From Gnetum montanum (lineage: Eukaryota > Streptophyta > Gnetopsida > Gnetales > Gnetaceae): a stretch of 64,000 nt of DNA. The notes beneath the pieces are model-generated. The model searched no databases. It worked only from the letters and a program-made list of their open reading frames with translations, and was not told where the DNA came from. The stretch is from positions 283,077-347,076 of the forward strand of contig MNCI01003975.1 of NCBI GenBank assembly GCA_015680685.1, given 5' to 3'. How positions within the stretch are numbered: the stretch's first letter is position 1; every line of letters begins with the position of its first letter. Of this stretch, positions 31,400 to 44,082 are shown one piece after another. The position numbers and the translations under genes were made by a program.

Positions 31400-34300
31400 A
31401 TGACTATGTTAGCATTTTGAAGGTTTTATCCACAACTGCACCCTTCGTTATCTTCAATTATGCATGGAATTGTTTGCATATGTATGGCTCCTTGCTCATC
31501 TTCCTTAGAGATTTCCATGGATAAATCTATCATTCCTAGCTTAGCATCTATTATGCTATGCCATGCCCTTCCCTTAATGATAGGAAATTCCTTGTTATCA
31601 TTCTTTACATTGATCACTAAGAAATCTACTAGATAAGATCACCCATTGATAGTGGTCACCACATCTTCTATCTATCCCAAAGAAATGGTGACAAATTGAT
31701 CTACTAGCTCCAACCTTATGTTACACTTTTTTCATGCTTTGAATGTTTCTTTAGATATAAAATATACTCTAGAACTTGAGTTAAGTATAGCTTTGCATGA
31801 TGAATTTCTAGTGATTTTTAAATAAATCATAGGAATTCCTAAATCTATTATTTTCTTAGGAAGTGTCCTTGCATTTATCTAGTCTAATACTATTTTAGTT
31901 AGCATGATAGTCATAATCTTTTGATTTGATTTTTGGAGAAGCAAGGAATTTGTAGGAGGATCCTTCATATAAGAAATATGATTCAATGAAGTTCTAACTC
32001 TACCATCTCTTTCTAGAATTGACCTAAAGAAAAGATGCTTCTATAATTTTTCTTTAGCATTGCTAGTGTGATCTCCTTTCTATATATTCATTGCCCTTGT
32101 AGCACTTCTTTGCTGTGGATGCGAAGGTAGCTCCCCTTGCATTGTAAGTGGTGGCATAGGCTATAAAGGATTATAAGGTTGGCTTAATGAATCAGCTATT
32201 GATTTATGCACATATGGATTAGAATCCATCCTTGGAGGTGTAGCTCTATAGTACTTAGATGAATAGGATCAAGAAGTGTGAACTACTACATTTCCTAGAG
32301 ATATCGGTCATTGCACATAGTATCTATAAGGGTTTGGTTGTCGATATTATTGCCTCAATGGTGGCATTGCCCATGCTTATGATTGTTGTCACTATTGTTG
32401 ATATTGCTCTTATGGTTGTAGATAAGCTCAACTTGGATAATAGGCTGGTTGGAAGGTTTGTTCATAGTTATCTTGAGGGTTAGGTAACCATTTTATCATT
32501 TACTTTTTGATGAATCTTATATTAAGTACATATGCTCTAGATTCTCGCAAATGTGCCATCACAAGATATCATCCCTTAGGATGTTCATGCTGGCATATTG
32601 TACATCCTTCCTCTTCCTCTACGCTTGAATCAGTGCATTCTTCTACTAAAGTAACCTTTCCTTTTTATATATAGTGATCACGTCAATTGTCTCTTTTCTT
32701 CTCCTTGCACTTATTGAAGTCTTGTTCAGTTCCTTCTTCTATAATTTTTAAGGCTATAGCAAATTTTTTGTCCACTGAGTCCCACATATTTTCTATGTAG
32801 TTGCTATGTCATTAATAGATTTTTGAATTGGTAGAGTCTTTTTTAGAATCACCTCTTCCAAGGTTTCTTCCTCTTTCTTATCAGATATTTCCACATCACT
32901 TTTTTGGATAGATGGATCTCTATTATACTCCTCGACTGATTCTCTCTTCTTCAACTCACCTTCTTCCTTTACCACTTGGTCAATTAGCCTTTGAATTCAA
33001 TGATGGTCATTTATCATAGTCTTCCTTGGATATAAACCCAAGGGTTTCCTTGGTTTTATTCCTCAACCCATTGACAATATCTCTAAGTTTCTCTGTTTAG
33101 AAAAATCCATGGCTTGGACACTTATGTAGAAGAGAGTAGTATTTGTGCATCACTACATCAAGGGATTTGTATGTCCTTTTCTTTCAACCCTGGATCCACT
33201 TTTTGAGATTGGACACCCAAGAGTAGATTTGCTATTTTTCATTCAAAATTTCAAGCATGGTATTTCACCTTATGATTCATTTAGGTTCTAACAAACTGTG
33301 CCAACCTTCTACCTCCTTGATGAGTATTCCAAGGAAAAACTTAAGTTTTTGCTACTGACTTCCAATATTCTGTAGGACATAGGCATCATGAAATGCTTAA
33401 AGGTGATGTTGTGGATCTACATTATACCCACCTTCAAACTTAGGAATATTGTTCATATTAAGTTTCTTGATGTGATTGTCTCTCACATGCCTAATTGAAA
33501 TATACATAGATTCTCTTATGTTGATCATGCTACAAGTAGCTAATAGGGGTTCTTCATGATCATAGGGTTCATATGCTCAATTGTTGTGGTGCCCCCTTTG
33601 ATACTCATAACACACTCTCTCTTCACATCTATCCCTATTCCTTCATGGCTCATGCTCATCATCTTCTTCATCAAGATGCCTTCATTAATACTCATGTCTA
33701 TCATAAGCCTAATGCCTCTTCTTGTTATGCTCTCTATACCTTCATTCTCTTCTATTAGAGTACATCAACGATCATGCGGAGAAAGACAAAGAAGTTAGAG
33801 AACGATGCTAGCTAGTTCTCCTTCTATGACTTTGGAATTCATTTCTTTGTAATTCAATAAAACCTCTAGGCCTTAAGTCTTGCTTGTGCTTAGAGTTCTT
33901 TACTTCTTTTCTTGGTATCTCTGCAAGGGCTAAATTTAGTTACACCTTAATAGGTTCTTCTAGATGAATAATAAGTGTTTGGGAATGGACTTCATGATCA
34001 TAATGGAGTTCCTCTAGTACAAATGCATCACCATAAATTTCTTCTAAGAAAATAGAAGAGTTAATCTATTTTCTCTTATTATGCTCATGTTTGCTTTCCA
34101 TAGTAGTGTCTCTCTATACTTGTGCCTCTATGGGTTGATGGGGTCTTGTCATGTGTTTGGTCACATGGTACCCTTCTTACACATGGCTTAGATTCATTCC
34201 CCTTAAATTTATTTGAAGCATCATGGGTATTGAATGCTCTAGAGGAAAAATGATGTCTCCTTGTACATCTCTCCACCTCAACTACCCATCTTAGTGAAAC

Positions 34301-34449
34301 ATGAATGTGAAATTAGGATAATAAGGATCATTATGAGCATATGAGATTCTTATTTGCATAGGCATACTCTAGTCTTCATCGTCATTTTTTCTATCATTGC
34401 CCCTTTGTAACTCTTTGGTAGGTGATAATTTTTCCGTAGTTAAAGCCAT
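31400..34449 (-). pseudogene. C1 gag and protease, decayed
   Basis: The ATG at 34,449 opens MALTTEKLSPTKELQRG. WRDVQGDIIFPLEHSIPMML then matches T2's WRDLEGNIVFPLERS. A Retrotrans_gag core near 33,160-32,960 reads YYSLLHKCPSHGFF and VNGLRNKTKETLGF. The charged helix at 32,975-32,793 (KEEGELKKRESVEEYNRDPS) matches T1 and T2. The protease lies at about 31,870-31,430. Its active site reads AILNSSSR, where T2 has ALLDSGSR, so the catalytic aspartate is lost. VKNDNKEFPIIKGRAWHSII completes it. Many stops. Confidence 0.8.
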
Positions 34450-34499
34450 GTTATATATGTGACGCTTGGTTAAGTATGTATGTTATTAGGATTACTTAA

Positions 34500-35478
34500 T
34501 GATGAGTGATTGAGGTACCCCCTATGCCCAACCATATGAATCACAAAGTGTTCATGTACAATCCAGTCAAATCCTATGGACTCTATAGTTTCTAGTACAC
34601 TAGTATTCTAGGAAGTGAACCTTGCCCTAAGGTCATTCATTGCCTTTCCAATTACACTTGTGATGCACATGGTATGGTTAAGTGTAATCGAGGTATATGA
34701 TTTTTATTATTTTATGTTTTATGTTCTTTGGTGCTTAAAGAGAGAGATGAAGTAATTTAATAACTAATTTAATTTAACTAACTAGCTAATCTCTAACTAG
34801 TCCTAACATAAGCATCTGGTCCCACTTTTGTACACATCCTAAACCCATGTATCCACTACTGGGTTACTAAGCAATATGTTATTGAGTGCACCAAGCAATA
34901 ACACTGATGTGAATACCAAGAAAATACATGTTTACACTTGAAGCGGTCATACTTATGTATTTAATCTATTTAGCTTAATTAATTAACTAATTGCTTAAGG
35001 TCTAATTTAGCTTAATTTAGATTAATTAATGACATAATTCATTAAGACAATAAATGCATAAATAAATCATTAATATATTCTAAGTGCTACAAGGTTTGAT
35101 CAAAAGGCTCATCTTTATTGTCATACACATTAGTGTGTTTCAGGTATAACAGTGCTCGAATAAAGATCTATACACTTTCTAACTCCTATTGCGGGTGCTC
35201 AGAGAAATATTCTAACTTTCAAATGGAAAAACTACAAGAGTCTACTACTACTATGACTTTTATCTCCATAAACATGGTTAGGAGCTCCTATTTATAGTTT
35301 TTGCTATAGTACTATGTCAACAGGGTCCCATAGATGTAGAAAATGCTACATTGACGTGACTCTATCAATGGGACAACACCATGTAAATAGAGCACATCGA
35401 TGAGGCCACATCAATGGGGGTCCTTCAATGAGGCCACATTAATGGGGGCCCATCAATGTAACACTTTGATGCTCATCA
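34500..35478 (-). repeat. C2 3' LTR
   Basis: 979 bp, TGATGAGTGATT to GATGCTCATCA. Its U5 edge (GAGGTACCCCCTATGCCCAA on the plus strand) is the inverted form of the T1/T2 U5 end. A TATA-like site on the minus strand (ACTATAAATAGGAGC) lies at about 35,288-35,302. The polypurine tract TACCCACATGATTGAG follows at 35,479-35,494. Confidence 0.9.
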
Positions 35479-35699
35479 TACCCACATGATTGAGTGAAAA
35501 CTTGTCCTAGAGTTCCCTTAAAAAATTGGAAAGGTATGGGATTATTGACTAACTCTTACCAAAGCAAATTGACTTGATAAAACTGAGTGCCCGAGTGTAT
35601 GAATCAACAAATTACAAAAATTGTGATTTTCATAACACATAATTGAACACCATGACATGACTACATAAAATTTGACAACACATCCTCTGATGGTGTGAA

Positions 35700-38563
35700 G
35701 TGGTGGAGAAGATCAAATAGTCCTAGGCAATGGAGGCTCCTAAGGTTTTAAAGGATGTTCGCCGACTTTAGGCACGTGTGGTAGTTGAGGCAATTGTGGC
35801 TATCTTACCATAGTTGCAACCTCTAGTGGAAGGTTAAATCCATCTAGTAATTCCTTCATCTTCTCCTCCTTGCTCTAGGGATCATTCATGATTCATGCAG
35901 CATCACCAATGTGGATCGGAATGGGGATATCCCATAGATAGGGCATTATCAAGAACATCTCCTTCACATTGAAAAACTAAGAAGTGAACTATTTACATTC
36001 AATATCAAATTCCATAATTGCATTTTCTAGCTCTTAGTAGCCATTCATCCTCTTGGCTAGGTTCTCAGTAGTTGATCATTGATCAATGAATCATGCCTTG
36101 AGAACTTCAAGTTCAATGTTTATCATCACAAGTGTCTTTGTAATGCTTGAACTTGGCCCATACAACAAGTATGATCTGGCCACTTATTTCTCAAGCTCTA
36201 ACCATGGTTGTCTAGTAGTCAACATGGCCAAATTTGTATAGTGGATATTGGCAAGCTCCATATATTCCATTATCTCCTCAATTTGTAACTCCTTCATGAA
36301 AATTTCCACTTTGTTGTAGGTGTCTATCCCATCAACGATGGGTTGCCACACTTCTTTTCCTTGCTAGAGTTTTTTGAGGGTTTCATTCACTTTCACCTTC
36401 ACCAACTAAATGTGTTTCTCATGTACTTCCTTTTGTAGATTGACCTATTCTTTGTGATGGTTCTTAACTCTCTTAAATTTTAGAGCCTCCAATTTCCAAG
36501 TAGCTACCTCAATCATAGTTTTTCAGCAAAGGGAAAAAATCTCCTCCATGGAGAGATTTCTATTTTTTTCTACCAATCTCCTTAGTTCTATGTTTTCTCT
36601 AGCCAGTTGCTCCTACTATTGATGGACGAAATTAGTTAATTATTGCTTGTGCTCATCAGCATTCTGTAGGTGATGGTTTTCTATGGTCAATTACACGTTC
36701 CCTTGATGGGTCTAATCCAAGGCATTCTGAATCTTGTGCTATGTGACCTCTACCAAGGATTAATAGAATACTATCATCTTCATTGCATCCTCAACCCCTT
36801 TTAGTCTAATGTGAAGCTATTCCATAGCTTCATCTTTTTCCAATGCCAGGTTTAGGAATGCAGGGTTGGCAATCTAGGCTTTTAATTTGGTAACTTCCAT
36901 AGCTAAGAATTCATTCAACTCCTCGGCCATTTCAAGTTGCCCCTCCAATATGATGTTCTTGCCCCTTGCCTCAAGTAGCTCTAACTGGGTTGTAATAATA
37001 CTATCCAGAAGGTCAAAGACATTTGGAAGTGTTGTCCAATTCCCACCAGTTGGTCTAGTAGTTTTTCATGTTGCACTACATTTATTCTATCACTTGTGAT
37101 CTCTACGGATGTCTATACATCTTTAAGTGTAGTGATGTCTAGTGTAGATATTGTAGATGTGTTGAGCATTTCAGTAATATGATCAGTAATCACTTTTATT
37201 GTAGTCTCTAGCCCCTAGTGTTGCATCACCAAAACAATTACCCCTTCACCCTTCTCTAAGCATACCAAGAAGGTTGCAATGTTCCTAGAGATTTTTGGGA
37301 GTGGTTATTATTCTACAAGAGATATTGTGACCTCTCTAGTGCTTAGATTTAACCTTGTGGGTAGTTGCATCCTTTGGGCTAAGAAAATAGAACCACCTCC
37401 ACCCATCAAACTAATTGTCTGGGCCACCTCATTTATGTGATTCATTATGAGTCTGTACATGGATGTGTCCCCGCCACTCATGCCTGCTTGTTGCTCTTGT
37501 TCATTCAAGATTCATTCTCTATATCTGTGCAATTTTTGAGTAGTTGCAATGATATCTGGCATAGTTTTTTTTATGGTAGGTGGAGGTGGTGATCACTGCT
37601 CCTCTTCCTAGATAGTCATTGCAAGCATCTTATCTTTCATTATTTCCACCCAATTGGTGGTTTGAACTTGGCTGACGACATCATTAGTATAATGAGCTAT
37701 TCCTCCCCTTCAATAGAGTTTCCTACTGAGGCATGGAAAGGGGAGTGCCTTTCTTCCATGTTCATTTTCTTTAAACCACTACTTCATCTCTAAATAGATC
37801 AGCTGTGGAAGGCTGACAGGGAATCTCCCATTCAAGGTGGTACATGCTCAGGTAGAGAAGGTGGTGATTTTGCTTGGCCTCACTATGGGATTGAGGTGGA
37901 AGGCTATAATATTATAGTGGATCCTCTCTATCGATGTGAACACACCAAAGTCCTTGTGGTCGACACCATAGCACCATTGAATCCATTCTTTCTTTATGCT
38001 AGGATCCGCCTACATTGGAATCTTAGTAAGACTTGCCCTATTTTGAGCAACCCAAGCACTATAGCAATGGCTTGCACTGAGTAGAACACAAAGATGTCTT
38101 TGATTTTCACCACTAATCTAGGTTGCTTGTTGTTCCTAAATAAAAATGCCCCTCCCATGTACCACACCTTGATGGAAGTGATGATTGACCAAATAGAAGA
38201 GGCCTTTAACTGATCCTACACTTCTCTTAGTGCATGCTCTAGGAAAGGGCCAAAATATAACTCCTAGAGCACCAATTTTTGGACCTCTCATGATTTGATC
38301 TAATTCAAGCAAGCCTATGTTAAGGTCACCTCCAAATTTACTTGTGGTGTTGGCACATCATCTTGATGGGAGTGTTCTATTGCTATTGCTAGTTCTGAAA
38401 TCTATTTGATAGATTCCACTTCTACCTCTTCCCTGAGAGGACTTGTGGTGTGGGTTGCTAGTGGTTCTTCTTAGCCCTATTCTTGGCCTCTTCCGATTCT
38501 AGATCATTTCTTCCTTAGTTGAGATGGTCTTGCTTCTTGCATGTGCTTTCCCTTTGGTGCCAT
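35700..38563 (-). pseudogene. C2 3' ORF, homolog of the T1 3' ORF
   Basis: It opens MAPKGKHMQEARPSQLRKK at 38,563 and ends near VGEHPLKP at about 35,750. A readable part at 37,508-37,308 (MNEQEQQAGMSGGDTSMYRL) corresponds in position to the T1 stretch before its coiled-coil-like region. Glu/Lys/Leu-rich pieces follow in broken frames between about 37,200 and 35,900. It has the same placement before the 3' LTR as in T1 and C1. Confidence 0.6.
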
Positions 38564-40749
38564 TTGCGATCACAACACATCCATGGATTAGTAGATATAA
38601 TGTGTGACTCTAAATATTTGAATATCTTTTCTTGTTAGTTAGCTATACTTTGGCTAAGGTTGGTTAGATGATAGATTGATTATTTTATTATTATTTATTA
38701 ATTATTTATTATAAATATCACTAAAGCTCATTACAAAGGTTTAACTCTTATAAATTGGTATTTAATAATTGATTTCTTAGTTAAACCTTTAAGGGAGTTA
38801 GAAAAATGGTGAAAACTTTTTTTTGTCAAAAATAGTACATTTTTGGTCCCCATGATGAAGAGCTTACCTTCGGTAGCTATAGGGTTGAAGAACGAAGTGA
38901 TTTGGATAAACAATTTAAAAGTTATGAGCTTTGGAAGTTTCTAGGCTTTGAAAATTTGAAAAAATCCCTTGGCGTTTGTGAGAAAATGTAAAATTTTCCA
39001 AGTGGGATCATGCCTATTTATAGTATTTTTCCTTTACATTGATGGGGCCTTGTATATAGGGCCTCATATATGGGTTCGCTCTATGGCCCCATATATGAGG
39101 CCCATGGGCAAAAATTTTCAAATTTGAATATCTCAAAAAATATAAGGAATTTTTCAATGAATTTGGGATCTACGAAATCCCAGACAAGCCAAGTATATGA
39201 TAAAATCATTGAAGAGGATCCTTGAAAGCTCAAAAATTAAAAATTTTGATGGAGAATGTGTTTATTAAACAAAATATGTAAAGTAGCACATGGTGTGATG
39301 CAAAAGATGGGTGTACAAAAGATTCTGATTGCAAGAATGTCTTAAGGATAAGGTACCTAATGAACCCAACTAAGAGATATCCAAGTGGATCATCCCCATA
39401 GTAGGCACATGCCTTGTTTGCCCTTGCATAACCTCAACCTAAGGAGTCTATGGGCCCCATAGGTGATTAATGATTGATGGAAGTTAAGGACCAAAACTCA
39501 AAAGATTCTACCTAAGAATTCAAATATGTCAAACCAAGACATGGGATCAAGAACATGGACTTCAGTAATGAGGTGAATTATGGTTAGCATAGATGGATGA
39601 TGGAGAAGGTGAAATGAAATTCCAAATTAAGGTCATAAGAAATCCCTTGTGGATTTTGTGTTTAAAATGACCTTAGAAGATCCATCCTTAGTCCATAATA
39701 AAACCAACCTCATTCAATGACTTCGCATCACCACTCCAAGACTGATCCATCCCCTTGAGACACAAGAGTGCACCCATAGAACAACCATCATTCCATAAGT
39801 AAGAAAAAAAAGAGTAGGAAGAGGGAACCTTCACGCATGGATAACATGTCTTTCTAGTCTCATAACCAGTGCTTGTAGCCCATTTATTTGTCTAAGGGGT
39901 GTGCTTTGAATTTCAATCATGTTTATTTTTTATTATTTCTATTATTTTATTTTGGATGGAAACCACACCATGCAAAGACTTTATTTGACTTCCTGTAGTG
40001 GTTGACATGGAACGATAAGAAGTCTATGAAAACACTCAAGCACCCAAGTAAGTAGAAGAAAAATCCCTTAAAGTCGAACCCTATACAAACCTTTGAATTC
40101 TTCCCAATTTTGGAAACTACGAAGGTCATTAATTTATTAAAAGTTTATTTAATAAAAGGGACCTCAAACTTCCAAAATAAGAAAAATCACAGAGTTTGTG
40201 AATGGGTGGATGTCGTGGACTCACTACATGTTCCATGAAAAAGAAACCATGACTGAGCCATTGATACAAAAATTCAAAAATAGAAACTAGACATTAGCAA
40301 AAAAAACATGAAGCACAAACCACCATTAGTAATAACTATAGCACCACTACATCCTATTGGCATAAAGCATGTTTATTAGCAAAAATTGAAAAGCACACTT
40401 AAGAAAAACAAAGTAAAATATATAAGAAAGTGTAAAAATCTTCAAGAAAGATTCAAACATACTAATAATGGAGTAAAACAAAAAATGATGTAAAAATAGG
40501 AAAAATTTGAAAATCAAAATGACGTAAAAATAAATAAATTGTAAAATTAAAAATTTGGAAAAAAAAATAGAAAAACTAAAAAGCCATATGGATGATTAGC
40601 ATGAATGTCCATCTCCCCCATGATTGAGTTGGAAGAAAGAGATTTGAAAAAATTGAGCATGGTTGTCCATCCATTGAGGTATTTGTTGTACTAGCTTACC
40701 TTAGTTCATGGAAAAACTTCAGTCGTTGGATGTTGACCAATTGCTTTTT
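38564..40749 (-). other. C2 untranslated spacer
   Basis: It starts after integrase with the CTCAATCATGGGGGAGATGG motif (about 40,608-40,627, minus). No coding frame is recognised. The conserved block lies at 39,382-39,460. Confidence 0.6.
39382..39460 (-). promoter_or_regulatory. Conserved spacer block, C2 copy
   Basis: The minus-strand end reads CTATGGGGATGATCCACTTG, three changes from the T1 form. The upstream part keeps GGTTATGCAAGGGCA. Confidence 0.65.
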
Positions 40750-41787
40750 ATTTAGGCTCTCAAGTTTGTATATGGCCATGGCCTTAGAAGAAAATGTTTC
40801 ATCAATTATGTAATATCCCTTCCACAATGTTTGAAATTTTTTTTCTAGGGTACATGTGTGGAGTTCTAGTAGAGAACCTTATCTCCTAGTTGAAATTTCA
40901 CTTTCTATATTCTAAGGTCATGTCATTCTTTGTTGAATGCCTTGTGCACTTCATTCAAAGATAAGGCTACAAATTGATTTTTTTCTAGTGTCTTAAGGTT
41001 GATCAATCTTTCTTTTTTTTTCTAGGCTTAGATCAAGATTAAGTTCACAGGCTATTGAGAGTGTACAAAGCTTGAATTGAATTGAGAACGTTGGAAGTTT
41101 TTTGTACACCAGCTCATAGGGAGAGTAGCCAATATGGAGTTTTCATGTTGAGTGGTAGGCCCAAAGGGCATCATTGAGGTTTGTGCTCCAGTCTCTCTTA
41201 TATTTGTTTATGGTCCTTGTTAGGATGTTGGTGATCTCCCTATTAGTTAACTCAACTTGACTATTGGCTTAGGGGTGATAGGGTGTTCTAAATTTATGTT
41301 CAACCCCCAAGTGTTCCATGATTTCTCAAAAAGTGAGACCTATAAAATAAGTTTCATTGTTAGAAATTAGTGCACGTGGTACCCCAAACCTATTTAAAAC
41401 ATTTTGTTGTACAAATCTAGCAGCAATGGATGATGTACAGTTCGTGACAACTACAACTTCTACCCATTTGGTGTAGTAGTCCACTACTATGATGATATAT
41501 GCCTTTCCATTGGACATGGATGTGATGGGACCCATGAAGTCTATGCCCCATATGTCAAAGGGCTCTAGTGGTTGAATCCACTATTGAGGATCCTCCATTC
41601 ATGTAGTCATTTCACCATCTCTTTGACAACGTTCACAAGATCAGAAAAACAAGAGGACATCCTTGAAGATTGTAAGCCAATAGTATCCTACCATTAGGAT
41701 TTTTATGGCTATGCATCTCCCTACATAGTGGCCTCTACAAGGGCCTTCATGAGCATCCTAGAAAACACGTGGTTGATCTGCATCAAA
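40750..41787 (-). pseudogene. C2 integrase
   Basis: The zinc domain is readable (DAHEGPCRGHYVGR, then SCERCQRDGEM at about 41,640-41,610). The core follows: IWGIDFMGPITS with the first catalytic Asp (about 41,560-41,525), VVDYYTKWVEVV, RFGVPRALISNNETYF where the second Asp is Asn, and VELTNREITNIL with the Glu near 41,250. The tail runs through WAYHSTxKLHIGYSPYELVY. It is the only pol fragment among the four Tat-like elements, showing that an autonomous relative had a normal Gypsy integrase. Confidence 0.85.
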
Positions 41788-42022
41788 TAAATATTCTAAC
41801 TTTCAAATGGACAAACTTCAAGAGCTCTACTACTACTATGCCTTCTATCTTCATAAACATGGTTGGGAGCTCCTATTTATAGTTTTTTCTATAGTACTAC
41901 ATCAATGAGGCCCCATATATGTAGCAAACTTTACATCGACGTGGCCCCATCAATGGGGAAACACCACGTAAACAAGGCCCCATCGACGAGGGCCCATCAA
42001 CACAACACTTTGAGGCTTATCA
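41788..42022 (-). repeat. C2 5' LTR remnant
   Basis: It aligns with 35,204-35,478 from AAATATTCTAACTTTCAAATGG to the terminal CA. The 3' LTR has an additional near-repeat of GAGGCCACATCAATGGGGG that is not in this copy. Confidence 0.9.
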
Positions 42023-42100
42023 CTTAAGGATTATGAAGATTGAATATATGGCTCTTGATATAATGAGTTTGTACGATCAATTACTTGGCACACATTGACA

Positions 42101-42121
42101 CATGCCCAACAATGGTGGCAA
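42101..42121 (-). promoter_or_regulatory. C1 primer-binding site (tRNA-Asp type, decayed)
   Basis: On the minus strand, right after CTCATCA, it reads TTGCCACCATTGTTGGGCAT. It is an imperfect match to the Asp-type site seen in T1 and T2. Confidence 0.7.
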
Positions 42122-43003
42122 TGATGAGCAGTTGAGTAATCCCAACACTCTACCATACAAGTCACAAGTGTTCACAAGTGACCAAATCATAATATGTGGA
42201 TGGACAATGTTATTATGCTAGTAATTGATGTTAAGCTCATAATCATTGTCTTCTCACCTTAAGTTAGTAAATTCTAAGTGTATGGTTTAACTCGTAGTAA
42301 GCCATATGTTATGTGATGTTGTAGTGCTCATTTTATGCCTAAGTTTAAACATAATGAAAAAGAAGTTAAGTGTTAAATATAAGTAATGATGAGAATGTAA
42401 ATCTATTCTATCCTATAGCAATGAGCATTTTTTCTTATCTTATTGGACACATCTTGGAGTCATGTAACCATTACTAGGATTGCCAAGTGAATTCACCACT
42501 AAACAAATCAAGTGAAACCACTACTAGATTACCAAATGATTACACTTTAATGTCCAAAATAGTTGTACTCATTCCACTTTACTAATGAGAAAAAAAATAA
42601 AGTGATTTGCTTAAATGATTAAGGTAAGAAAACATGAAAATTATGCTAAGTAAAAAATAAAACTAAGTGGATGTTGCAATGATGGAAAGCAATCTCAATC
42701 TTGATTATCATCATGATCTGCATCAAGTATAATTTACTCAAATAAAGATTCCATTCAACTACTAAACATCACATTGTAAGCATTCACTCTATCACTAACT
42801 AAGAAAATAAACTGCAAGAGTTTCCCTAAGACTTGGAATGAAAAGTTGTTGATCATGCATCCAAGTATCAATATTTATAGAGCTACACACATCCTGAGAC
42901 ATCATATTAATGATGACATACATTTGATCAAGACATTGTATCTACAACATCATTGCTACAATATCATAGTATTATCATAGAGCAACAAAAATTGACTTTA
43001 TCA
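42122..43003 (-). repeat. C1 5' LTR
   Basis: 882 bp; starts TGATGAGCAG on the plus strand and ends TTTATCA before the ATGTG duplication. Confidence 0.9.
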
Positions 43004-43008
43004 ATGTG

Positions 43009-44046
43009 CATTTGGATAGTTCTTTAATCCAACTTAGCTCTTCACTTTAGCTCTACAAAGATAATAGTCTTTTTTAATTGAACTTAGTTAGGCTGAGGTT
43101 AAAAATTTTTTAGAGCATGTATGTAAAAGAATTTTAATCTAGCTCAACTTGTAGAACTAACTTGCAAAACCATTTCTAGGTTCTATGAAGGAATGAGATA
43201 TAACTTGATTACATCAACCTCTAAAGTAAGCTTGCATTTAGAATATGCTCTAGAACCATTTCTTGGTTCTATGAAAGCTTGTTAGAAATAGCTCTACCAT
43301 GTCAACTCCTTTTACATCATGTCTAAAACAAAGGTTATTTATTTATAAAAAGGAAGAAAGAAAAGCCATGAGAATCAACAAGCTTTTGATTTTCTTTAAA
43401 TAGCTTATTTTTGTGTCAGCTCAAGAAAAAGGAAAGCCTGTGGTGGAGAATATAAGTTGGCTTTAATAGCTATATTTCTGAAATCTAAAAGCATTTAGAA
43501 CTAGGTTTTGGATCTATACAAGCTACATCAAAAAAAGGCTTTGCCATATTAGTAAAAATAAAAGGAAAGGTATAATCTTAGATTGAATAAGCTAGTATAC
43601 AAAAAAGCTAGAGTTTGTACTACTATGAAAGTAAGCTATACCTCATTAATGAAAATGATAGGGATTGTTAGTTGAAACTTAAAGAGCTATTATCTCCATT
43701 ATAAGTAGAGCTTGTTATTTCCATGAGAAGGAATTGTCAGTGGCAAAATAAACTAATAGATTTTTTTCCTCATCTGCTAAGCCTTTAATGTTCATCTCAA
43801 GCTCATACCAAATGAAGTAATGAAAGCTAAGATGTAATAAATACAACTTTTTCTTTAGCTACTCTTCACAACAGATTGGTAATGGTTACTAATTTTTACT
43901 TCTCATTCTTCTCTAGCATATTAGCAATGGCTTGAAGAACAACTCTAAAAATGGCTAAAAGAATGATGACTATAAATTGAAGTTTTCTAGCTCAACTTGA
44001 GTATTTGGGTTTTTGGCCTTGTACTTAAACTAGAATTTCTTCTTCT

Positions 44047-44082
<36 letters not shown>

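Larger units (their letters stand above)
34500..42022 (-). mobile_element. C2: Tat/Athila-like element nested in C1, 5' half deleted
   Basis: The 3' LTR at 34,500-35,478 and a remnant of the 5' LTR at 41,788-42,022 are flanked by a perfect CTTAA duplication (34,495-34,499 and 42,023-42,027). The LTR remnant is joined directly to integrase, so part of the 5' LTR, the primer site, gag, protease, RT and RNase H are gone. The integrase end, spacer and 3' ORF remain. It is inserted in the short leader of C1, about 50 bp before the C1 gag ATG. Confidence 0.9.
24857..43003 (-). mobile_element. C1: Tat/Athila-like retrotransposon with gag, protease remnant and 3' ORF, no RT or integrase
   Basis: LTRs at 24,857-25,798 and 42,122-43,003 are flanked by a perfect ATGTG duplication (24,852-24,856 and 43,004-43,008). 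The tRNA-Asp-type primer site (42,101-42,121) and the polypurine tract (25,799-25,812) set the minus orientation. After subtracting nested C2 (34,500-42,022) it is about 10.6 kb. Order: leader, gag and protease (34,449 to 31,400), spacer, 3' ORF (28,712 to about 25,870). It is inserted in the Copia 3' LTR. Confidence 0.9.
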
